Shown here: piece by piece, positions 11,401-22,641 of the stretch
Numbering within the stretch: position 1 is the first letter of the stretch
Layout of the letters: the number at the start of each line of letters is the position of its first letter
Source: Prinsepia uniflora
Taxonomy: Eukaryota > Streptophyta > Magnoliopsida > Rosales > Rosaceae
DNA: 64,000 nucleotides
Assembly (NCBI GenBank): GCA_032719365.1
Contig: CM064872.1
Span: 68,264,752 to 68,328,751, forward strand
Direction: 5' to 3'
The notes under the pieces: generated by a model
Database searches by the model: none
Told to the model about the DNA's origin: nothing
Seen by the model: only the letters and a program-made list of their open reading frames with translations
Made by a program: the position numbers and the translations under genes

Positions 11401-11977
11401 TCCCATTTACCACCCCGGGGTGGCCAACGACCTTGTCGTTGGTTTCTCTTTGAAGGACGAGGTAGGACTTGATTGGCCGCATGATGATGCATTAGTCGTG
11501 TCAATTCAGATCGCACATGCTCAAGTTGATAGGATTCACATTGATGAAGGGAGCACGGCCAATATCCTCAGCCTGGGTGCAGTACGCAAGATGGGGTTAG
11601 AAAGCCTCACAACAAAAAGGGTTATCCCGCCCCGAGGTTTCAACGAGTCAACTAGTATGACCGTAGGTACTCTCCAGCTGGATGTACATTCGGATCCCGT
11701 TGTCACGTCCCAGACTTTTTACATCATGGACGAGTACTCTCCATACATTGGAATCTTGGGAAGGCCATGGCTTCACAAGATCCTCGTAACCACATCAAGC
11801 CTTTACCAGAAGATTAGGTTCCCTATTCCCGGTAGTGGAATCGGGGAGATCAAGGGCGATCGGACGATGGCTCGACGGTACCTCACTGAAGGGCTAACGG
11901 AGGTTAAGGAGGCAGAGTTTGTTCCCCAAGAAGGATCATCCACTGGGGGCAAGCTTTCTTCTTCGTCTCCCAAATAG
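11378..11977 (+). pseudogene. pol: aspartic protease region of A1 pol
   Basis: An uninterrupted 199-codon frame. The active-site stretch is IDEGSTANIL, where Tat proteases usually read DGGSSADIL or DTG, so the second residue is unusual. The C-terminal flap end SPYIGILGRPWLHK is well conserved. The protease would cut Gag-Pol into mature proteins inside the particle. It is in a different frame from gag just upstream, and TAG ends it before RT, so it is not part of a continuous Gag-Pol here. Confidence 0.75.
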
Positions 11978-11991
11978 CAACTAATCACGGG

Positions 11992-12575
11992 TCAAGATCC
12001 TGACATTCATGAGGAACCACCAACTCCGGAAGGGTGGCAGCTGGAGGATGACGTCATCCTCATTCAACTTGACCCTCGATATACTGAGCAAGAGGCCCGC
12101 ATTGGCGCCCGGTTAAGTGACAAAGAAAAAGAAGAACTCATAGCTTTCCTACAAGAGGAGAAAGAATTTTTTACTTGGTCTCCGTCTGACATGCCAGGGA
12201 TTGATCCTACCATCGCTAGCCACAAGCTACACGTCAATCCCCACCACAAGCCGGTCAAGCAGAAAAGGCGCAATTTTTCCCCCGAGAAAATTGCTATCAT
12301 CTAAGTGGAGATTGACAAGTTACTCGTTGTTGGATCCATCGAAGAAGTTCCGCACTCTGAATGGCTAGTAAACGTCGTGCTTGTCAAGAAAAAAGAAGAT
12401 GGACAGTGGAGAGTTTGTGTTGATTACACTGATCTCAATCTTGCGTGCCCAAAGGATAACTATCCTTTGCCCAGAATCGATCTTTTAGTGGACTCAATTA
12501 CAGGGAATGAGATGCTAAGCTTCCTGGATGCATACTCTGGCTATAATCAGATTTTCATGTATGAAAAGGACAAAG
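11992..12575 (+). pseudogene. pol: reverse transcriptase of A1, N-terminal part
   Basis: Contains typical Tat/gypsy RT steps: FAWSP-like FTWSPSDMPGI, the connecting HKLHV.P..KPVKQK, VLVKKKEDGQWR.C, DYTDLN.ACPKD.YPLP and FLDAYSGYNQI. A TAA at 12301-12303 interrupts it. The frame is cut by solo LTR L4 after FMYEKDK and resumes at 15662. Confidence 0.88.
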
Positions 12576-15500
12576 TGTTAGGACCCACCCCTAATCCCCC
12601 GGGATTAAGGGCTAAATCCTGATCCCGTCTAACTTACGTATGACACGAAGGCTAAATCGACTTCCAACCTTCATGCAACACGTAAGTCAGACAAGGGATT
12701 CTCGAGCCAATCCCAGAGTTTACCGAACTACTGTGAATCGCGGGTGTGATGTCTCCGTCTCTCTAGATCAACAGCTCGTGCCCCAACAACCAAGAGGGTA
12801 TTGAAAACACGAAAAGACTGTGAGTGGACAAAAATAAAGAATAAGTTTAAAAACAGTTCAATAAAACAATTTCATTTATACCCTCCATTTCAAACCAATG
12901 CATGCATATCAAATTCATGTTATGATAACCATTCAAGATTCCGGTGAAGCAAAGCATGTAAGAAAAATCGAACACATGTTCCTTTTCTCAAATCTTTGGC
13001 CTCAGCCCAAAACCATCGAAAACCATTTCATCCGGGCATAGCCTAAAACATTGGAAAACCATTATTAAAAACCATACCACATTTCCATTCATCGAACCTG
13101 CTGGATCTAGCCGAGTCTTTAAACTCCCGAGTCTTTAAACTCAATCCAGGCCTCAATATAATCCGAGTCTTTAAACTCCCGAGTTTTTAAACTCAATAGG
13201 CCTACGAGGGAAATCATAATATCCGAGTCTTTAAACTCCCGAGTCTTTAAACTCAATAACCAGATCCAGCAAATCCAATCCAATCCAAAACAGTTTGAAA
13301 ACCATTTTCCATTTTCGAATCCGAATCCGCAATCTCATCAGGATCCCGAATCCAGACCCAGAACTCATATCCCTCATCCATTTCCAAATCCGAGTCCGAA
13401 ACCATCATCCCGTAAGCTAGCATCCGGAATAGCCATTCAGAACCCAAACCCGGAATCCACTTTCAAGTCCCAAATCGAATCCCGAATCGTCATCCGGAAA
13501 TCCGATTCCAAAACCCGAAAACACGTTTCTCAAAACCACTTCTCTGAACTGGGCTTCAAGCCCGAAAACACTTTTCTGAAATCCCTTTTCAATCATTGAT
13601 TTTAAATCATATTTCAAATCCCGACATCAAATCATGAAAATCGGGTTCAAATCACAATATCCATCGAAATCTCGTAAAACGTGAAATTCCGTTATTTCCT
13701 CGAAAAATTTGCAAAACCGTAAACCATCAAGATCATAAATCAAATCATAGAATCACGTATAGAAGTAGAAAACATATAAAAACATATATGCATGCATCAA
13801 GAGTTAGAAAACAAAGTCCACTCACAGACCATTCCGACGTCGCCTCGATACACGCGCATTTACGCCGTTCCCGGCCATTATGCTATCCTCGGCTTTCCTG
13901 AACTTGTCCAAATCTCATAACGAGGTCACTAACTACTTTATTAAGCTTATACTAAAGTCCCGTAATTTTTCCGAATTTTTAACTATTTTTAAACGATCCC
14001 TAAAACCTTCTGACATCCCGAAAACCATCGAGATGATGTCCGATTGTCTCGAAACCAGCGTCAAAATGTTCGTTACATCGAAAATTTTAAAAGTCGTGTT
14101 GAAACCTCCCTTAATTATTATGCCATGCGCCCATACGCGCCGCCCAAATGGGCTACGCGTGGGCCTCACGCGCCTAAGCACTGTTCACTATCTTCTAGCT
14201 TGGTCAAACCAGGTTCAGTTGAACCGGTCCAGTCTGACCGGCGTGGGCAGTTCTCATCCATTGTTCTATCTTTTTAACTTGTTTTAATCTCAGCAGCTTC
14301 GTCCCACATTCTACAATTGATGTATCCAATAAAATCATGAATTGAGGCCATGAATTGTACCTTCCAGATCGAAGAAGAAAACCAGAGAGTTCCTCCTCTG
14401 TGTCCTCGTCATTTTGGCCATCCCCAGCCGTGAGTCTAGTTCCAAACAATCCCTAGGACCTCCAAGAATGACTCCCAATTAACACAATTGATTTTAAATG
14501 GTTGAATCGCTAGTTATCATTTTTGGAGGAAAACTTACCATTTTGACGTTCCCCGACCACCGTCCACGGCGAACCTCGAGCTTGGCCCTACTCTCCATAT
14601 TTGACCCTTCTGAACCTCCTCCTTATCCTCAAAATGACCTACTCGTCTCCAAAAGTCCAATTGCCAAAGGGACCAAACAGAGCAATTTGTGGGAATCGCC
14701 GCCGTCTACCACCGTCGAGCTTGCCGTGACCACCAGGTGACTTTCTACCCCCATCAAGTTCAACTTTACTTCTCACAACAAGTGCCAAGAATAGGATTAC
14801 AGGGGGGTTGGGATGTCACGATTTTCTTGGTCTCAGTTTTCACAGAGGACCACCGTCCACGGTAGCCTCTCCCACGGTGGCACCCCCTGGTTCCAGTCCT
14901 TCCTGTCAGCTATTAAGCGCGAGCAAGCGATACGGTTTGAAGGAAATTGTTTGAGGGTATTTCTCACGTTTACTACTCACTCTTTTTAGTCTCTGTTTTT
15001 TCCCATTTTGATCGATTAAGCCCCAAATTTAAAACCTATAACCGTGTAGGATGTGGCCAGAACCTTCTAGGAGCTAGCCAGGTGTCCTCTCACATGTGGT
15101 CAGCTAAAAAAAATATCCAATTACACTGCACCAGGTGTCCCAATCCGGTTGAACACAAATACCAATGTGCTAAAAGACCAAATTGCCCCTACAAATCCAA
15201 ATTACCATTTTACCCCTCACCTTTCTAGAACCACAACTTATCCGTCTGAAGTCCGATGATGGTGTGCCGCCTGTCATTGTACTCAGGACATCGAGACTTA
15301 TCTAATGGTCCTTGGTTTGCGTGAAGAAACCTTGTCATACAAAAAGTCAACAAATTCCTCCTTTTTAACCAAATTACGGAAGTGCCCTCAACCTTCCGAA
15401 CATCATAACTTCCTCCTCGGATGTCGGAATCGGACGTGCCACCTGTCTACGGACTCGTGACGTCCTGAACTACGTCACGGCCATCTGTCAATGTCAATTT

Positions 15501-15656
15501 GACCGCCCAAACTAAAAGTCAACATTTTGCCCATTCTAGGGGCAAAATCGTCATTCTGCACTGTCCGTCCAAAAGTATCCAACTAATCACCGATTATCTT
15601 CGTTAATTTGTCATTAACTACTAATCTAATCCCGACTTCTGGGACGGGTCGTTACA
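12576..15656 (-). mobile_element. solo LTR L4 in A1 RT
   Basis: On the minus strand it runs TGTAACGACCCGTCCC... to ...GGGTCCTAACA, 3081 bp. It is flanked by CAAAG (12571-12575) and CAAGG (15657-15661), and its removal rejoins the RT frame. It has the two U3 modules (GACAGG cores at 15446 and 15275, complement), the inverted TGACG pair (15456-15479), a GAGTCTTTAAACTC array (13111-13258) and the bracket motifs (12818-12829 and 13816-13825). It has no primer site, purine tract or partner LTR. The short ORFs inside it are spurious. Confidence 0.9.
13111..13258 (-). repeat. GAGTCTTTAAACTC array in L4
   Basis: About six copies of CCGAGTCTTTAAACTC, mostly in pairs, each centred on a TTTAAA near-palindrome. 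It occupies the variable cassette between the inverted bracket motifs. Related arrays are in L2 (25617-25825) and L5 (41394-41555). Confidence 0.85.
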
Positions 15657-15661
15657 CAAGG

Positions 15662-16330
15662 ACAAAACTGCCTTCGTCTTCGACCGAGGTGTGTACTGCT
15701 ACAAGGTCATGCCATTTGGCCTCAAGAATGCGGGAGTAACGTACCAGAGACTCGTCAATCGGATGTTCAAAGGTCTCTTCAGAAAAACCATGGAGGTCTA
15801 TGTGGATGACATCATGGTCAAAGAGGAAAAACGAGGGGATCATATCGCCAATTTGCGAGAGACCTTCAACTTGCTAAAGAAGTACAAAATGAAGCTCAAC
15901 CCTCTGAAGTGTACGTTCGGGGTGTCAGCAGGGAAGTTCTTGGGATACCTTGTGACTCGGCGTGGGATCGAAGCAAATCCAAAGCAAATCAAGGCAATAC
16001 TCGAGATGAAGTCCCCATCAAGTCTGAAGGAGATTCAAAGTCTCACTGGACGAGCAGCAGCATTGAACATGTTTCTGTCCAAGTCAACTGACCGGTGTCA
16101 ACCTTTCTTCCAAGAAATAAAGAAGGCATCCAGAGATAAGTGGGATGAAGGTTGTGAGAAAGCATTTCAAGATCTCAAGGCCTACTTGACGTCTCCACCA
16201 CTGCTATCAAAACCCAAAGATAACGAGGACATGTTCCTGTATCTGGGGGTCTCTGATGTCGTTGTAAGCTCTGCACTTATCCGGGAAGAGAATGGGATTC
16301 AACTATCTGTGTTCTACACATCCAAATCCT
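15662..16330 (+). pseudogene. pol: reverse transcriptase C-terminus and RNase H start of A1
   Basis: An open frame continuing RT: TAFVFDRGVYCYKVMPFGLK, the intact catalytic box YVDD (15799-15810), KLNP.KCTFGV.AGKFLGYLV and RGIEANP. The RNase H start follows (F..LK.YL.SPPLLSKP and SALIREENG...VFYTSKSFH). The family then normally runs into the rest of RNase H, but here the frame enters a hairpin array (16328-16533) and stops. Archaeal-type RNase H and integrase are missing. A kept YVDD with a lost 3' half points to deletion, not slow decay, as the cause of death. Confidence 0.88.
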
Positions 16331-16533
16331 TCCACCAGGAAGCACACAAAGCCTTCCACTAGGAAGCACTTAAAGCCTTCCACCAAGAAGCACCTGAAGC
16401 CTTCCTTTAGGAAACACCTCAAGCCTTCCTCTTAGGAAGCACCCTAAGCCTTCCTCTTGGAAGCGCCCTAAGTCTTCTTCATTGAAGCACTTCAAGTCTT
16501 CTCTTAAGAAGCACAAACCCTTCCCTGAAGGCA
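16328..16533 (+). repeat. hairpin tandem array of A1, 9 units
   Basis: Nine units of about 22-25 bp with the plan CCTTCC-loop-GGAAG-CAC.tAAG. Stems differ between units but often stay paired: CTTCC/GGAAG in several, CTTC/GAAG, and CTTCT/AGAAG. It stands exactly where RNase H is cut off and just downstream (antisense sense) of the antisense ORF. A2 has the same kind of array with different stem bases at 48018-48500. Confidence 0.85.
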
Positions 16534-16728
16534 ACATACCAAAAACTTCATCGTCTAACGCCACAAGTTATTTAGAACTCGCTGTTGTACCCCCATGGTT
16601 GCAGTAGGGGCATATGAATGAGCTTATACCGATACATTAACAAGCATTTTGCTCGCTTCGACACATTAAAAAGAGCATAGAAGAAAGTTAACACTTGCGT
16701 TCCAACAATTCAGCTTAAATGATTTCTC

Positions 16729-18344
16729 TTATTTATTCATTTGGAGGGTGTTTGACAAATCACATGTCGATTGCTCACACCAGTTATTCAATGCAAAAAA
16801 TGAAAATGCAATAGCCAACATACACATGTAAAGGAACTGTGTATGCATGTCTTCAAAACCCATTGTTTTTCTAAACTCTTCCCACTCTTCTGCTGAAAGT
16901 AGGGAAGTGTCGTTAAACAATGAATCAGCAGTCTCAGGGGCAGCTTCCTTCCTGGTCCCAATCTCGGGCTCTGGGTCAGGTACTGGAACAGGCTCAAACT
17001 CTTGCTCCAGCTCTGGTTCCCGCTCTTTGGAGGTGACCCCGCTGTAGCTTTCCATGTCCAACTTTTGTGCCTCATTTTCTTTTTGGCACAAAGTTGTGGG
17101 GGCATGCGGTGATAGTAAATGGTCGTGTCCCTGGAGCCTTCCAGTCTTCAGATTCTGGATCTCCACCTCCAAAAGTCTGATTGTTTCATCTGAGTCCTAC
17201 AAATTCCTGCGCAGCAAAGTGACCTTATCTCGAGCAATATCTCGCTCCTTTTCTATCAGCATCCTCTCTACACGGCTCGTCTCCAGCTCCCCAACTTTGA
17301 CTTCCAATGTATGGATTCTTCCGACCAAGGTTTCGTTGTTCCGTCTGGAGTGGTCTCGGGCTTCTCAAAGGCGTTTGCATTCGCTCTTCATTCGCTCGTT
17401 TTCATCTCCCAAACTAGCATTTCCACGAAGCATGTCAACCAACTTGTAGGCCCTAGCTTTTGCAATCCTAAGGTCTCGGACTACCTTGTCGTAAGCTTCT
17501 TGCGGAACAGTTTTTTGACTTCCCTCTGCTAGGATGGGGGCACTTATCACATCAGGAGCCTTGGATGACGACCGTGTCTCCCCCACTATTCGATCTGGGC
17601 CTTCATCTCTCAACGCTTCAATCACTTCAAGGGAAGTAGGAATCACCTTCAGCTTCTTAAGTTGTTCGTATGAGGTTTTGCGTTTTCTAGATGACTCTGC
17701 AGGACTAGAATGGTCGGGCTTGGAAGGAAGCTGATCATCATGCTTTTTCTCCAAAGACCCAATGGGTCCTTGCTTGTTGTTCTTCTTCTGGGTAACGGGT
17801 TTTTTTCAAGCGCAATGGAGCGCTCAACCACTCCTTGATTAGGATGTCCGAAGGCCTCCCGCCATTCATGTCTCTAAGTGGAGAGAGTAGCCAGCTCATG
17901 TCTCGAAACTCTGGAGGAATTTTCAGGGCCATGTCAATCTTTTTGAGATCAGGATGACCTCCAAACCCGTTGTACAACTCATCAAACATACGGAAGTGCT
18001 AGGCAATCCTCAAGTCTGGGGAGGCGTGTTTGTCCCATGCGCCACCAACTTCGATGCAGTTGAATTTGTACGTGTTGTCATCGAACTCCATCCTAAAAAA
18101 AAAACTCCACTTTGGGTACGACCCGAGAAAGCCGACCGCCGGTAATTCCGTTGTGCGACACGGAATAGCAATGCCAAAATTCAACTTCAGTGAGTCCTAG
18201 GCCAAAGAATTTGTTCAGCTTCTCGAAGCACATGATGTGTCGATAGGCATCGACGTCCAGTTGAGCAGGGCTGCATCCCATCCGGCCAATAATCTTGGAG
18301 AAGAACTTCGAGAACGGAAACTTGAGACCCCACCCAATGATCAA
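16729..18344 (-). pseudogene. antisense accessory ORF of A1, 'putative gypsy type transposon' (PF04195-like) protein
   Basis: Read on the minus strand, fragments in three frames join into one gene. It starts near 18344 with GWGLKFPFSKFF..., CSPAQL...AYRHIMCF and F..FGLGLT. Next come FNCIEVGGAWDKH and F.ELYNGFGGHPDLKKIDMALK. A basic/serine stretch (SSPAESSRKRKTSYEQLKKL) and a heptad-rich coiled coil (17170-17480) follow, and the tail has a hydrophobic segment (FLYMCMLAIAFSFFAL, about 16800-16850). This order matches the antisense ORFs annotated as putative gypsy-type transposon proteins, reported from Tat-clade elements; their function is unknown. Frameshifts near 18100, 17990 and 17750 make it a pseudogene. 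The call rests on recalled family features without a database search. Confidence 0.65.
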
Positions 18345-18404
18345 AGGGTGGAATTTAGTTCATCGACCGCCGACAGGGTTTTTTCCTCTTCCATGCTTAA
18401 GGGC

Positions 18405-18755
18405 CTTCATGGAAGAACATCTGTCGCCAAGCTCCTAAACACCTTCGATGGACTCTTGACGCGTAGCAAGCGTATTTATGGCACTAGAAAGAGTCACATT
18501 GAATGTGAGCCAGCCTACCAATACTCACCAGTCACGTCCGCAGTTTTGCTTCGACATAGCCCTTGAGGTGCACTCAGTTACCTCCAAATCCCCGTCGACT
18601 GTTTAGCCAATCTTCGTCGGCCACGTGGCGCCGGTTGCATACCCACTCCAACAAAGCATCTAAACACCTTCGACGGACTCTTGACGCGTAGCAAGCATAT
18701 TTGTGGCACTAGCAAGAGTCACATTGAATGTGAGCCAGCCTACCAATGCTCACAC
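18405..18755 (-). repeat. direct repeat upstream of A1 antisense ORF
   Basis: A ~90 bp unit (CACCTTCGATGGACTCTTGA... to ...GCCAGCCTACCAATGCTCA) occurs at about 18438-18530 and again at about 18664-18752. The A2 counterpart of this zone is also duplicated (48962-49220 and 49816-50090). Confidence 0.7.
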
Positions 18756-18829
18756 ACACCGTCCAAATCGCTCGCTTTCCAAGCTGCACGCATTTCCGTA
18801 ATTTTCGACACTTTCCAGGAATCTTGAAT

Positions 18830-20230
18830 CCTGTCCAAAATCATCATGAAAGGTCAATAATGACTCTATGAATATGATATCAATTTCCCACAATTTTCTA
18901 GGAATTAAATATTAATTTAAAACATAACCTAAACCTTCGGACCCTCGAAACAATATCGATACGATGTCCGGTTGACTCGAAACCAATACCAAAATGTTCG
19001 CTACATTGAGTATAGTAAAACACATGTTGAACACTTCCCCAGAAAACTCACCACACGCCGCCTCAAGCGGCTGCGCGTGAAAACCACGCGCGTGAACAGT
19101 GTTGCTACAGTGTCATCCCTACAACCCGATTCTCTGATAAACAGGTCGTGTACCCACGATCAGACCCGGTACAGTCTGCTTATTCGACCTCAAAACCTTC
19201 CATTCTTTCGCCTGATCCCTTCTAATCTTTCTTAATTTCGGATCTGTGGTTTTAGTTTCATCAATAGAAGTCTAAATCCATCAATTCTCCAATGGATCTT
19301 CGAACGGGTTTCAAATTCAATCTCACCCAAACCTTAACAAATTCCCTAATTAATTTACACAGGAAGCAACCTATGATTATAATGAACATTAATACAAAAT
19401 CAATTACACCAACCCTTACCTCTAACCATTCAAATTCAAGCTCGGTTTTTTGAAGACTTTGGAGCTTCGGTTCTTGATCGAAACGGCATCAAACTCCTTC
19501 GTTTTTGTTGTGGTTTAGCTCGAAATGATCTCAGGAAGCTTAATCAAGCTTCAATTTTGATCCACAGAGCTCCCAACTTTGAATTCGAATTTTCACCATA
19601 ATTTTCAAACTTTTCGAATTCTGAAATTTCAGTGACCCCTCTGTCCCTCGTGTTTTTTTTTTCTCGAATTCAATCCTTTCAATCTCTCATTCTCACGACT
19701 GAATCGATCCATTATTTAACACTATCAAGAATGGGCAAAAACAATGTTTTTTTTCCCTAATTAAGGGATTAATGTCCCTAATCCATGATTTCATCCATAA
19801 AATCAGGTGCAAAGGTGAGGGGCAAAGTGACATGTATCATTTGGCTGGTAGCATGAGTCAGCATCCACCATTCTTTTGTTAAAAGAACATTTTGCCCTTC
19901 GCTCGGCAAATTACCGTTTTGCTCCTGGACTACGTAGATCCATAACTTTCACATCCGAACTCTGTTTTTGACATGCCACCTGTCTACGGAGTCGTGACGT
20001 CCCGAACTAAGTTACAATCATTGGCCAAAGTTCGTTTGATCGTCTGAGTCAAAAGTCAACATTTTGCCCTTACCTTTCAAAATTACCAAAATGCCCCTCG
20101 CCATCGCAGACCCACAACTTTCGCATCCGACTTCCGATTGACGCATGCCGTCTGTCTGCTGATTCAGCGCCTCGGGACCTACTCAACAGTCTCTTCAGAA
20201 AGTCCAAAAAGTGTTCTAATTAAAAAGTCA
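18830..20230 (-). repeat. antisense fragment of TGTAACGACCC-type LTR built into A1 3' region
   Basis: The minus strand shows U3 modules (GACAGG cores at 20156 and 19984, complement), GTCAAAAGT.AACATTTTGCCC words, a GC-rich CACGCGC stretch and a GATGTCCG.TTG.CTCGAAACCA block, as in L1, L2 and L4. Both LTR tips are missing and there is no TSD. A2 carries a homologous fragment at the same relative place (50205-51445), so the LTR piece was captured before A1 and A2 separated. Confidence 0.75.
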
Positions 20231-20371
20231 ACTTTTGGCCCTTATAACCAGGGGTAAAATCGTCAAATAAACACTGACTTGATTTTTAAACCCAACAATA
20301 ACCGGCAAACCCGGTAATATAAAATTCCAAACAATGTACATCCCTTTTGATTCCTTGAATTCCGAAGCAAT

Positions 20372-20382
20372 GTGGGGGCATT
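20372..20382 (+). other. polypurine tract of A1
   Basis: GTGGGGGCATT immediately before TGTGGAACCC. The same sequence precedes the A2 3' LTR (51593-51603). Confidence 0.8.
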
Positions 20383-20964
20383 TGTGGAACCCAAAATCAT
20401 CCGAAAATTATGGAGCTGCCACGTGGCCCGTAATTCCCAAAATGAACAAATTGCCCCTGGCAATAACGCTGATCATCTGAAAACACCCGCACATTAAATA
20501 ATCTATTTACCAGCTAAATATGTTATTTGATCGGGTTAAAATCTCTGTAATATTAATATTCTTCCCGAGAGTTAATTGTCATTATTCATAGTAACGGACA
20601 ATTAATATTAATATTAAAATACAATAATTGTCATTACTATCATGATGAGCCATCATTATAATTATTAAATAATATATCTAATAATAATATATTATTTATT
20701 AATTAAAAATTCAACCGACCAATCAGAACGCTCCAAGGCTTTCAAGATTTTCCTATAAATAGCGGAGCACATTTCATTTCCAAGGTACGTCGATTCCTCG
20801 CATCAAAGTATATCATTTTCCTCTCTCAAAGCTAACTTAGGCATCAGAGTGTTCTTGGTCAAACAACCCCTCGGGTAAATCGATCGAGGCAACGATAGCT
20901 AATTGTTTGCTGTTTGCAGGAATTGTGAGGACTTTTCGCGGCGGGTTCGATTTTTGATTCAATA
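20383..20964 (+). repeat. A1 3' LTR
   Basis: 582 bp, TGTGGAACCC...GATTCAATA (the last CA has become TA). TATA box at 20753-20762. It is followed by GTATT and then the resumed copia gene. Confidence 0.95.
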
Positions 20965-20969
20965 GTATT

Positions 20970-21390
20970 GAAGCCAATGCATGCATACTCCAAGAGAGCA
21001 ACATGAGAATGCAATGTCCAGAATCTTGCGCTATCTAAAGGGAAGTCCAAGTAAAGGGATACTATTCAAACGACATGGTCATCTTAGAGTTGCAAGATGC
21101 ATTGACTCTGATTGGGTGAGTTCTGTAAAAGATATGCACTCAAGTGCTAAAGTCCAAGGTATGGCATTTGAAGTTTGTGAAATTCTATGGCTTAAATTTT
21201 TGTTGCGAGATTTGGGATTCAAAAGCAAAGAATCCTTGCAGTTATTTTGGGATAATCAAGTTGCTAGGAATATTGCCCATAATCTAGTACAACATGGTAG
21301 GATAAAACATATGAAGAGTGGTCAGTTCTTTATAAGGAGAAATTATGTGCTAAGATTCTGCATTTTTACATCATTCTATTGTCCAATGTA
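20970..21390 (+). pseudogene. Ty1/copia RNase H fragment (part 3)
   Basis: Resumes the copia pol cut by A1: MHTPREQHENA, ILRYLKGSP.KGILF and D.DW. The usual STSGYC...AEAE middle part, which holds the second and third acidic residues, is missing. The frame continues with CEILWLKFLLRDLGF, LFWDNQVARNIAHN and VQHGRIKHMK. It then loses similarity and meets a stop near 21390. RNase H would remove RNA from the RNA/DNA hybrid; this copy has lost that site. Confidence 0.8.
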
Positions 21391-21414
21391 GAAGACAAAA
21401 CCTCATCACCAGGG

Positions 21415-21590
21415 TAAAAATCGACGAAAGTAACTGGGCCACCAATGATGAGGATGTGAGGTTTGCTCTGGATTCATACTTCAAGGATATTTTTTCCAGT
21501 GATGGCCACCGTGATTGGGAGGATATCTTATCCTTTGTGGATGCCCATGTTGACGTGTCAGAGAGTTTGCTGACGGGGGCATCACCATCT
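21415..21590 (+). pseudogene. possible LINE (L1-type) ORF2 scrap
   Basis: A short stretch reading about FALDSYFKDIFSSDG...DWEDILSFVDAHV...SLLTGASPSL resembles the linker before the RT of plant L1-type elements (YF..LFTS.....ILS.V...V....LL). There is no catalytic motif and no poly(A) tail, and only about 45 residues match. It could be chance. Confidence 0.3.
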
Positions 21591-22641
21591 TTAAGCCATT
21601 TAAGGAGTGTTGACTATATATATATATGCACCAATTTGGCATCACCATCCAAAAGTTTTCTTGAAAACTTGAAACAAGGGTCCGGCACACCAGTGATGAA
21701 ATATTGGAATCAAACTAGCTAAACCTTGTGATTGTTATTAAGTTTAAGTATGAAGCCTAATTTAAAATGAATTTGTAAAAATGAAAAGTTATATATGGAT
21801 TATATTTCAAGTAAAGCTTTCAATGAATGTAAGCGGAGGAAAGATGGATTGTCAGCATTGACGATGATTTTAGAAATTAAAAATACCTTCCAATTATCGT
21901 TAAGGTATTCTTATGTGATTTTAATTTACAACACTTTCTTTTTAAATGAAAGTATTTTATAATTTATTGAGATGGAAGTATGCGTGTGACCCAATCCAAG
22001 TCCAACTCTTAGTGAAGAAATGGGCTTAGAAAAAGGATTATGGGCTAATACTAACACATACATAACATATATTCCCATACATAAGATCAGTCCCCAACAA
22101 AAAAAAAAAAGATATGTTGGGAATGGTCTCCTATGGACGTTGTAAGGTATAACTGAGGCCTGTGAGTTATTTGAAGGACTGACTGCCTTCATGGACCGAC
22201 ATGCATGGAAAGGCCCAGAAGAAACTAACATGACAAATGAGTAGAAAGAACGTTGCTTTAAAATAATAAGACGAAAATACAAACTCCTGCGTTTCTAATT
22301 CTTTGAGGATTGAAATGTTGGGTTCTAAACTCAGTTTTTCAGTTATCCCAACGAACCGTTTGATAATCATTTTGTTTCCAGATTTTAATTTTTTTATGCT
22401 AATCAGTTCGCTCGATGTTTTAAATTTTTTATTTTATATAAAGTGATAGTATCAAAAGAATTTAAAATTTCACTAGTTCCTAATGATTTAGTATAAATTT
22501 TTTGTCGCAACCGTGATATGAAACTATAAAATATAAATGCACAAATAGAAAGTTCAAAATTTATATTTATAAATAATGAGTCGATTCTATAAAAAAAAAG
22601 AAAAAGTAATGAGTCGAATTTTTTAAGTGATAACATAATAA
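21591..22641. other. AT-rich stretch with no assigned feature
   Basis: No protein similarity, no LTR-type tip and no second copy in the window. It contains a short (TA)n at 21617-21628, A-rich runs near 22100 and 22590, and ORFs under 120 codons on the minus strand that look like chance. It is the flank into which element B inserted; AATAA at 22637-22641 is the likely B TSD copy. Confidence 0.6.

Larger units (their letters stand above)
8599..20964 (+). mobile_element. Ty3/gypsy Tat-like element A1 (full span, nested in copia)
   Basis: Bounded by two 582-583 bp LTRs of the TGTGGAACCC type, with TSD GTAGT (8594-8598) and GTATT (20965-20969). In order it holds primer site, gag, protease, RT (split by L4), the first part of RNase H, a hairpin array, an antisense accessory ORF, a captured antisense LTR fragment, purine tract and 3' LTR. 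The rest of RNase H and all of integrase are absent, so it cannot move alone even without its stop codons. About 9.3 kb remain after subtracting L4. By eye the LTRs differ at roughly 9 sites in the first 230 bp, so A1 is clearly older than A2. Confidence 0.9.
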
